5,578 bases of DNA, taken from contig JAHFHB010000087.1 of the NCBI GenBank assembly GCA_023247135.1, forward strand, positions 1 to 5,578, given 5' to 3'. A program made the position numbers and the translations under genes. Below are positions 1-4,345 of this stretch, piece by piece (within the stretch, counting starts at the first letter, position 1; each line of letters opens with the position of its first letter). Under the pieces are notes generated by a model. The model saw only the letters and a list, made by a program, of their open reading frames with translations, did no database searches and was not told where the DNA came from. Source of the stretch: Candidatus Omnitrophota bacterium (lineage in GTDB: Bacteria; Omnitrophota; Omnitrophia; Omnitrophales; Aquincolibacteriaceae).

Positions 1-191
1 AAAGCCGTCAAGGTCTGAATTGAACTGACTGCCAGAATTCTCAAATCAAGCGCTTCCATCAGCCGTGCGATTTCCAGCGGGCTCAGGCTGCTTTTCATCT
101 CAAGAAAATCCTGCAGGATGTGAAGCAGGTCCGCCGGAGTCGGCTGAACCGGAAAAAATACTGTCGGGAGTTTGTGGGTTGTTGTATGCAT
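1..191 (-). CDS. Unrecognised protein, N-terminal part only (runs off the left edge)
   Basis: This minus-strand reading frame stays open to the window edge, so only the N-terminus is present (63 residues from the ATG at 191). I do not recognise the family. The visible part starts MHTTTHKLPTVFFPVQP and continues with leucine-rich, probably helical segments (DLLHILQDFLEM, then SPLEIARLMEALDLRIL). There is no signal peptide or membrane segment. I chose the ATG at 191 because a strong Shine-Dalgarno match (AAAGGAGA on the minus strand, about 202-209) lies 11 nt upstream. The same frame stays open upstream to an ATG at 278 (MEKFSPALFTGG...) and another at 290, so the protein could be 29 or 33 residues longer. 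Those starts have only weak ribosome binding sites and lie in the AT-rich, promoter-like stretch. It is divergent from queF. The reading frame with its ribosome site is reasonably sure; the function is unknown. Confidence 0.6.
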   Translation of the reverse strand, partial: MHTTTHKLPTVFFPVQPTPADLLHILQDFLEMKSSLSPLEIARLMEALDLRILAVSSIQTLTA

Positions 192-244
192 TTGTTTTGA
201 ATCTCCTTTCAACAACGCTGCCCCAAGCATACCCGCCGACTGGC

Positions 245-265
245 CGCCTGTAAATAAAGCAGGCG
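245..265 (-). other. Small hairpin in the probable leader of the left-edge gene
   Basis: CGCCTG (245-250) and CAGGCG (260-265) form a perfect 6-bp stem around a 9-nt A/T-rich loop. If the minus-strand gene starts at 191, this hairpin lies in its 5' untranslated region, upstream of the ribosome binding site. If the start is 278 instead, the hairpin is merely coding. Read on the plus strand it is followed by AAAATTTTT, but no plus-strand gene precedes it that would need a terminator. Confidence 0.25.
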
Positions 266-278
266 AAAATTTTTCCAT

Positions 279-315
279 AATATATCTCATTAATGGATTA
301 TGATCATTTTAAAAT
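279..315. promoter_or_regulatory. AT-rich divergent intergenic stretch, possible minus-strand promoter
   Basis: This segment is far more AT-rich than the genes around it. On the minus strand it carries TATATT (279-284), a plausible -10 box that would start transcription near 272 and leave a leader of about 80 nt before the ATG at 191. No good -35 box sits at the right distance. It also holds two short perfect palindromes, TGATCA (301-306) and ATTTTAAAAT (306-315), which could be protein-binding sites or chance in AT-rich DNA. The stretch from here to about 400 shows no convincing coding sequence. Confidence 0.25.
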
Positions 316-403
316 AGATAATGGGCAGAGCGACGCAAACATGCGCCATAAAAGACAGCCAAAAACTAGCGGCTTTAAGCGCGGAGCGGGCCAGTGCCGG
401 CGG

Positions 404-432
404 ATGACGGTGTCTGGGGCCCATGCTATAAT
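404..432 (+). promoter_or_regulatory. Extended -10 sigma-70-type promoter of queF
   Basis: A perfect TATAAT (427-432) is preceded by TG one base upstream (TGCTATAAT, 424-432), the extended -10 arrangement. ATGACG (404-409) lies 17 bp upstream and matches four of six bases of the -35 consensus TTGACA. Transcription would begin around 439-440, at the A of the queF ATG. The -10 box overlaps the alternative in-frame ATG at 431, so transcripts from this promoter could not use that codon. Confidence 0.6.
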
Positions 433-439
433 GGCATCC

Positions 440-817
440 ATGCCGAGCCAACCGTCAAAAAAACTGGAAGTCTTCAAGAATCCGTATCCCAAACGGGATT
501 ACGAGATTCGTTTTGAATGCCCGGAGTTCACCTGCCTGTGCCCCAAAACGGGGCAGCCCGATTTCGCCACGCTGCGGATTGTTTACATCGCCGACAAACT
601 TTGCGTGGAATTGAAGAGCCTGAAGTTCTACCTGTGGAGTTACCGGAATGAGGGCGCTTTCCATGAAGCCGTGACCAACAAAATTCTAGAGGATCTTGTT
701 TCGGCCACGCACCCGCGGTTCATGCAGATTGAAGCGGATTTTTATGTGCGCGGCGGCATTCACACGGTCATTCGCGCATCCCACACCCGGCGGGGTTTTC
801 ACCTGCCTGAAGCGTAA
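440..817 (+). CDS. queF: NADPH-dependent 7-cyano-7-deazaguanine (preQ0) reductase QueF, short type
   Basis: QueF reduces the nitrile of preQ0 to the amine of preQ1, using two NADPH, in the cytoplasmic pathway to queuosine in tRNA wobble positions. The 125-residue product is a full-length short (type I, FolE-like tunnelling fold) member. The hallmark ECPEFTCLCPKTGQPDF block holds the catalytic Cys34, which forms a thioimide with substrate, and Asp41. ELKSLKFYLWS (57-67) is the QueF/NADPH-binding motif. RNEGAFHE carries His75 and Glu76, the substrate-binding pair. The Cys-Asp-Glu spacing is the same as in the Bacillus enzyme. The C-terminal GGIHT motif is present. The frame is open back to 293, but those 49 residues are not QueF-like. 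I chose the ATG at 440 because the family homology starts just after it and because the promoter lies right against it. No Shine-Dalgarno sequence is visible. It stands alone, with no other queuosine gene here. Confidence 0.96.
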   Translation: MPSQPSKKLEVFKNPYPKRDYEIRFECPEFTCLCPKTGQPDFATLRIVYIADKLCVELKSLKFYLWSYRNEGAFHEAVTNKILEDLVSATHPRFMQIEADFYVRGGIHTVIRASHTRRGFHLPEA

Positions 818-838
818 CAGGCACGAGTCTATCTGGCA

Positions 839-860
839 GGGAACGGTTTCAAACCGTCCC
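839..860. repeat. REP-like palindrome between convergent genes; possible bidirectional terminator
   Basis: GGG (839-841), a bulged A (842), ACGGTTT (843-849), one centre base, AAACCGT (851-857) and CCC (858-860) pair into a 10-bp stem with one bulge. The palindrome sits in the 43-bp gap between the stop of queF (817) and the stop of the converging minus-strand gene (861). Its GGGACGGTTT-type core and intergenic position resemble dispersed REP-type elements. It could also end transcription from both sides, although no run of T follows the stem on either strand, so a classical intrinsic terminator is not supported. Confidence 0.5.
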
Positions 861-1298
861 CTACGACTTGCGCGAATCGTCTTTGTCATCTGTCAATAAA
901 ACATCTGCATTTGCCCGCATAAGATCCTCATAATCATGAGCGGCCGCTGTGAACCCCTCGCGGTTTTTCGCCTTTTCTTTTTCCAGCTTGATGAGCTTTT
1001 GAGTGGCCGCTGCAATTTTTTCATCCAGCGCGTCCTGGTCTTTTTTATTCAGATTGGGATCCGCACGGTCATGTTCAAACATGGCTTTATCCCGTTTTGC
1101 ATAAGCGACCTTCATCTGTTGTTCGGCAAAGGCCAGAGAGATATCCCGAATTTGAGACACCTTGTCGTCGCGCTGTTTTCGCAAAGCCGCAACGTCAGGC
1201 TTTTTTGCGCTGTCGGCCGGTACGGCGGCAAATGCGGTGCTTAGACTCACGGCTAAGAAGAACAGGGGCACAGTAGAACGAATGATTTTTTTCTCCAT
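861..1298 (-). CDS. Small exported, charged helical (coiled-coil) protein, function unknown
   Basis: The gene encodes 145 residues. The N-terminus is a standard Sec signal peptide: a basic start (MEKKIIR), a hydrophobic core (about 10-20, VPLFFLAVSLS) and an AFA-A cleavage site near residue 24. The mature part (about 12-13 kDa) is almost free of glycine and proline, has no cysteine, and is dominated by Lys, Asp, Glu and Ala. It has long stretches with helix or coiled-coil character (ALRKQRDDKVSQIRDISLAF; QKLIKLEKEKAKNREGF). It ends in an acidic-basic tail (DDKDDSRKS). No lipobox or catalytic motif is visible. It is probably a periplasmic or loosely envelope-associated helical protein, reminiscent of small OmpH/Skp-like or LTXXQ-like chaperones in composition only. 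I cannot assign a family. The start is well supported by AGGAG (1304-1308) 5 nt upstream. It is divergent from the pilin operon; a functional link is unproven. Confidence 0.8.
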   Translation of the reverse strand: MEKKIIRSTVPLFFLAVSLSTAFAAVPADSAKKPDVAALRKQRDDKVSQIRDISLAFAEQQMKVAYAKRDKAMFEHDRADPNLNKKDQDALDEKIAAATQKLIKLEKEKAKNREGFTAAAHDYEDLMRANADVLLTDDKDDSRKS

Positions 1299-1303
1299 GG
1301 GAA

Positions 1304-1326
1304 CTCCTTCTGTTTGCAGTATAGCA
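1304..1326 (-). promoter_or_regulatory. Extended -10 promoter and ribosome binding site of the exported-protein gene
   Basis: On the minus strand TGCTATACT (1318-1326) forms an extended -10 box that differs from consensus at one position. Transcription would start near 1311, giving a short leader of about 13 nt that just contains the ribosome binding site AGGAG (1304-1308). No good -35 match is visible 17-18 bp upstream, which is common for extended -10 promoters. The motif is nearly the same as the one in front of queF. Confidence 0.45.
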
Positions 1327-1410
1327 TAGATCGAACACGTATCTTCTTAACTTGAATAGGTTCAAAGACTTACAGCCGCAAAGTTGGATGGAATTATTTC
1401 GATCTCTGCG

Positions 1411-1439
1411 TTGAAAAGAGACGTTTGAACAGGTATGCT
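1411..1439 (+). promoter_or_regulatory. Candidate sigma-70-type promoter of the pilin operon
   Basis: TTGAAA (1411-1416) matches five of six bases of the -35 consensus. It is followed after exactly 17 bp by TATGCT (1434-1439), which matches four of six of the -10 consensus. Transcription would start near 1446, just before the ribosome binding site AGGA at 1450-1453. The -10 box overlaps the in-frame ATG at 1435, which argues against that codon as the start of the first pilin gene. Nothing else in the 1299-1434 gap looks like a gene. Confidence 0.35.
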
Positions 1440-1458
1440 TTCTATAGATAGGAAAAAG

Positions 1459-2031
1459 ATGATAATGATAAGAAATACTATAGTTTTTCAAGATCAAAAC
1501 CGAAGGTGTCTGCAGCGGGGAACGAGCCTCATTGAATTGATTTTTGTCGTGGTCCTGCTGGCGGCGATGGTGCTTTCATTTACTAAGCTCTTCATGGATG
1601 TCAGTGTGACGAGCACCAATCCGCAGTTCCGGCTGACCGCGACGATGCTGGCGCAAGAACTGATGGAAGAAATCAAAAGCCGGCGTTTTGATGAGAACGA
1701 GGCCAAGACTGCGGATGGCAATTGGAGCAAAACCCTGGGGACTGACAATGGGGAAACGACGGGGTCGCGTTCGTCGCTGGATGATGTGGATGATTATCAG
1801 GGATTCACGGAGAACCTGAGCGCACCGTTCAGTGGATTTTCCAGGAGCGTCAGCGTGGCCTATGTGAATCAGGATGCTTTGAATACAACATTGACGATTC
1901 CGAATTCAGTGCCTAATAACTGGACGCCCGATTACAAGCGCGTGCAAGTGACGGTCAATCAGGGGGGGAGCCAGCGCGCTCAGTTGGTCACGATTGTGGG
2001 TTCGGCAAAATCGCGCGATACGCTTTATTGA
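1459..2031 (+). CDS. Type IV minor pilin/pseudopilin, PilV/GspI/MshD-like
   Basis: This is a predicted inner-membrane prepilin that joins the tip-initiation complex of a type IV pilus or type II secretion pseudopilus. The 190-residue product has a 21-residue basic leader ending in LQRG, a prepilin peptidase site before Thr22, and the mature start TSLIELIFVVVLL with the conserved Glu at +5 (Glu26) followed by a hydrophobic helix to about residue 45. The region LAQELMEEIKSRRFD (64-78) and the later DDVDDYQGF (108-116) are typical of MshD-like and GspI/PilV-like pilins. The latter motif, together with the gene order, favours MshD as nearest relative. A single Cys is in the leader (17) and none is in the mature part. 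The frame is open to an ATG at 1435, but I chose 1459 because AGGA lies 5 nt before it and the candidate -10 box covers 1435. The ATG at 1465 is also possible. The next gene starts 7 nt after the stop. Confidence 0.85.
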   Translation: MIMIRNTIVFQDQNRRCLQRGTSLIELIFVVVLLAAMVLSFTKLFMDVSVTSTNPQFRLTATMLAQELMEEIKSRRFDENEAKTADGNWSKTLGTDNGETTGSRSSLDDVDDYQGFTENLSAPFSGFSRSVSVAYVNQDALNTTLTIPNSVPNNWTPDYKRVQVTVNQGGSQRAQLVTIVGSAKSRDTLY

Positions 2032-2038
2032 GGTTTCT

Positions 2039-2563
2039 ATGCAAAAGATAAAACGGACAGCAGGGCTCTCGAGAAACTGCCGCGGCTACACGCTCGTGGA
2101 AACGGCGGTGGCACTCTCGATCATGGGCTCGATGCTGCTGAGTGTGAATATGTTCATGAAGCCGATGACGGATCTTTGGAGCCTGAAAATATTTCAGGAT
2201 GATTTCCAGCAGGAGTCGCGGCTGGCTTTGATGCGTTTGATGCGTGAGCTGAGCCAAATCAAAGATCCTGCCTCGGTGCTGATCGCCGAGAGCCACCGGA
2301 TTCAATTTCAGAATGCCGCCAGCCAAACCATTACGTACCGGCTGGATGGCACGCAGATTTTGCGCAATAATCGCACTCTCGCTAAAAACGTGGGGGAGTT
2401 CACGCTTTCGTATTTCGATAAAGATCATGCGGCGCTGGCGTCTCCGCTCGTGAATCCCGCGAGTACGAATATTTACCGCATCAGCGCAACGGTGCGCACG
2501 GATCAGGGCGGCCGCTCGGTGACGGCCCGGTCGCAGGTGCGGCCGCGCAATCTCTTTGGGTAG
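2039..2563 (+). CDS. Type IV minor pilin/pseudopilin, PilW/GspJ/MshO-like
   Basis: This is a second predicted minor pilin of the tip complex. The 174-residue product has the leader MQKIKRTAGLSRNCRG, with cleavage after Gly16. The mature start YTLVETAVALSIMGSML has Glu at +5 (Glu21) and continues as the hydrophobic helix. The following segment (FQDDFQQESRLALMRLMREL) is the PilW/GspJ-style amphipathic helix. The C-terminal half contains a RIQFQNAASQTITYRLDG strand pattern, close to the 'F......ItYrl.g..L.R' pattern of GspJ/PilW, with QILRNNRTLAKNVGEFTLSYFD after it. This makes the assignment fairly firm, although the protein is shorter than many PilW proteins. The frame extends back to a TTG at 1994 inside the upstream gene. 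The ATG at 2039 is preferred because TGAGG, overlapping the previous stop codon, lies 5 nt upstream and gives a normal leader length. Translation is probably coupled to the upstream gene. Confidence 0.87.
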   Translation: MQKIKRTAGLSRNCRGYTLVETAVALSIMGSMLLSVNMFMKPMTDLWSLKIFQDDFQQESRLALMRLMRELSQIKDPASVLIAESHRIQFQNAASQTITYRLDGTQILRNNRTLAKNVGEFTLSYFDKDHAALASPLVNPASTNIYRISATVRTDQGGRSVTARSQVRPRNLFG

Positions 2564-2575
2564 GGAGGAATTTTT

Positions 2576-3739
2576 ATGAATAAAGCTCAAAAGACGAGTC
2601 TTAATAGACGACGATTTCAGCAGACGGATTCGCGAGGATTCGGACTTCTGGCAGTGGTTTTTTCCATGCTGGCTTTGAGTGCCATGGGTCTGGGAGTGAC
2701 CTCGATGATTTCATCCGGAGCGGCCACCTCCACGGCGGATGCCGAAGGACAGAAGGCTTTTTTTGTGGCGGAGGGCGGATTGAGTCATACGCTGACCAAG
2801 GAATTTATGACGGATATGAACTACAGTAACAATACTTCAGCCACGGGGGCGCCTTATGGCGGTACGCCGATCACGCTGGGCGATGGCCAGTTTTGGGTGC
2901 AGTACTCGAACCAGACGGAAACCACGGCGGATGTCACCATCACTGCAAAAGTAGGTAACAGCGTCCGGGTACTCAAACAATCGGTGTCTATGGCTATTCC
3001 GGTCACTTATCCTGTTTACAGCAGCGGGAATATGGCTTTTAACGGCACCATGCCGCCGGGCCAGGATTTGGATGGAGCGCTCTACGGGGATGTGGCGGCC
3101 GGAGGCACGATCACTTTTGGGAATCACTTTATTTATTCGGGCACCGCGCATCCGAATCTTCCCATGAGCTTGCCGGTTGTTAATACCGCCCGGCTTGCCA
3201 CCGAAATTACTACCACGACGTACAACGGTAATCTTACGGTGCCTTCCGGATATTTTAACCAAAAGGTGCATGTGACCGGAAATGTCACGATTCAGACCGG
3301 CGCAGTGATTGACGGACACATCATTGCGGATGGCGATATAGCCATCAACGGAACGGTATCGACCACAGGCACTTTGGCGGCCGTGGGAAATATCACCGGA
3401 GTTCTTGCCGCGAATTCTTCGCTCGTCGCCCAGGCAGGCCCTAATCAGGAAGTGCTGCCTGTGCTCCAGGCCGGCGGTAATTTGAGTTTGAGCGATGTGG
3501 GCATGGGTACTGTGATTACAGGCATCATTATTACGGGCGGGAACACCACACTGTCTTCCAATTTACCCTCGCCGCAACGTTGGAATACTTCGGTCAATTA
3601 CACCGGCGGGATTCTCAGCCGCGGGAACATTACCGTCAACAACGAGAGGGGATTCATTGTGGTGAATGGGGATTCCCAGTTGATGACGTCCTTTGCCCAG
3701 GGGGGTAATCTGAAGCTTGGGAAATGGCAGGAGAATTGA
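2576..3739 (+). CDS. PilX/GspK/MshP-like minor pilin with a long repeat-like (beta-solenoid) C-terminal region
   Basis: The 387-residue product starts with a 21-residue basic leader ending DSRG, then a mature hydrophobic helix FGLLAVVFSMLALSAMGLGV (22-41). Position +5 is Ala26, not Glu, as in the GspK-type tip pseudopilin that caps the fibre. The motif GQKAFFVAEGGLSHTL after the helix is the PilX N-terminal signature (usually 'A..AAEAGL..A'). From about residue 150 onward the protein is rich in Gly, Asn, Thr and alternating hydrophobics, with short repeated units such as GNVTIQTGAVIDGHIIADGD, then INGTVSTTGTLAAVGNITG. This is the pattern of a parallel beta-helix, as in other PilX-N proteins with bactofilin-like tails. 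There is no cysteine. The inferred role is a tip subunit with an exposed, possibly adhesive or cargo-binding, domain. A strong ribosome site (GGGAGGA, directly after the upstream stop at 2563) lies 6-7 nt before the ATG. Confidence 0.83.
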   Translation: MNKAQKTSLNRRRFQQTDSRGFGLLAVVFSMLALSAMGLGVTSMISSGAATSTADAEGQKAFFVAEGGLSHTLTKEFMTDMNYSNNTSATGAPYGGTPITLGDGQFWVQYSNQTETTADVTITAKVGNSVRVLKQSVSMAIPVTYPVYSSGNMAFNGTMPPGQDLDGALYGDVAAGGTITFGNHFIYSGTAHPNLPMSLPVVNTARLATEITTTTYNGNLTVPSGYFNQKVHVTGNVTIQTGAVIDGHIIADGDIAINGTVSTTGTLAAVGNITGVLAANSSLVAQAGPNQEVLPVLQAGGNLSLSDVGMGTVITGIIITGGNTTLSSNLPSPQRWNTSVNYTGGILSRGNITVNNERGFIVVNGDSQLMTSFAQGGNLKLGKWQEN

Positions 3740-3759
3740 GACATGGCATGGGAGGGGTT

Positions 3760-4284
3760 GTGAATACGTCTGCGCGCGGGTTTACATTGATGGAGATGGC
3801 GGCGGTGCTGTTTGTGCTGGGGCTTATGGCCGTGATCAGCCTGCCCAACATTTACAGCGCGATTCAAAATTTCCGGTTGAATTCAGCGGCGCGTAAAATG
3901 ACGGCGGACATTCGTTATGCTCGCGAGCTGGCCCTGAGCCGGCATGGCACTTACGGAATCACGGTCACTGCAGGCTCGAATACCTACAGCCTTTTTTCCC
4001 TGAGCGGCAGTACGAAGACAGTGTTGACCGATCCCTGGCGCCAGAAGCCGCTCAGCGTGGCGTTTGACGGAACTTCCGGGTATGCGGGCGTCACGATCGG
4101 AACGGTCGATTTTTGTGAGTTAAGCGGCTGTCCGCTGGTGGATTTACGTTTTGATTCTTTTGGAACACCGTCGGATTCTAATGGCGCAGCCATGGCTTCC
4201 AATGCGACGGTCCAGCTTCAGTCCGGGGGCACAACGAAAACGGTTACGATTCAACCGGAAACCGGATTTTGCGAGATTGCTTAG
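3760..4284 (+). CDS. Type IV minor pilin/pseudopilin, FimT/GspH-like
   Basis: This is a predicted GspH/FimT-family prepilin that would link the tip complex to the fibre shaft. I use the GTG at 3760, which gives 174 residues and a classic short leader MNTSARG, cut before FTLMEMAAVLFVLGLMAVIS with Glu at +5 (Glu12). GGAGG (3751-3755) lies 4 nt upstream. The frame also opens at ATGs 3724 and 3748, giving leaders of 19 and 11 residues; 3724 would overlap the previous gene by 16 nt and 3748 has poor ribosome-site spacing. After the helix come the family pattern AARKMTADIRYARELALSRH (45-64), beta strands, and the C-terminal QLQSGGTTKTVTI...GFCEIA, corresponding to the 'v.i...GRv' end of GspH/FimT. 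Three cysteines are present (119, 124, 171); CELSGC (119-124) and Cys171 could form a disulphide outside the cytoplasm. The family call is firm; pilus versus secretion role is not decided by sequence. Confidence 0.87.
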   Translation: MNTSARGFTLMEMAAVLFVLGLMAVISLPNIYSAIQNFRLNSAARKMTADIRYARELALSRHGTYGITVTAGSNTYSLFSLSGSTKTVLTDPWRQKPLSVAFDGTSGYAGVTIGTVDFCELSGCPLVDLRFDSFGTPSDSNGAAMASNATVQLQSGGTTKTVTIQPETGFCEIA

Positions 4285-4328
4285 AGAGGTTTGAGCAGCA
4301 ACCCGAAACAGGCCGCGCTGTGAGCGGC

Positions 4329-4345
4329 AGGGAGAAAGAGTTTTG
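4329..4345 (+). promoter_or_regulatory. Ribosome binding site that decides the TTG start of the ATPase gene
   Basis: AGGGAGA (4329-4335) lies 7 nt before a TTG codon (4343-4345). The frame is open upstream only to a stop at 4292-4294 and contains no ATG, GTG or other TTG in between. The nearest in-frame ATG downstream lies inside the conserved N-terminal domain. TTG is therefore the only start that gives a complete domain. A weak 5-bp hairpin (4312-4316 with 4324-4328) precedes the site. Confidence 0.6.

Noticed and set aside
65..253. Plus-strand open frame of 62 codons at the left edge
   Set aside because: It overlaps the better-supported minus-strand gene, has no ribosome site, and its composition shows no protein-like pattern.
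245..275. Intrinsic terminator on the plus strand (hairpin followed by AAAATTTTT)
   Set aside because: The stem is only 6 bp with a 9-nt loop, the T-run is delayed by four A, and there is no plus-strand gene to its left.
293..439. N-terminal extension of QueF (49 extra residues in the same open frame)
   Set aside because: These residues do not resemble QueF, the short QueF family starts near the ATG at 440, and a strong promoter lies inside this stretch at 404-432.
293..440. preQ1 riboswitch upstream of queF
   Set aside because: I found no preQ1-I-like hairpin with an A-rich tail before the gene, and the predicted transcript starts at the ATG, leaving no leader for a riboswitch.
1435..1458. 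Earlier ATG (1435) as start of the PilV/GspI-like gene
   Set aside because: It lies within the candidate -10 box and has no well-spaced ribosome site, and the leader would be 29 residues, unusually long. The ATG at 1459 has AGGA 5 nt upstream.
1988..2590. Minus-strand open frame of 200 codons
   Set aside because: It lies opposite the PilW/GspJ-like gene and is rich in Arg and His, as expected for the antisense of a GC-rich coding frame. It contains no recognisable domain.
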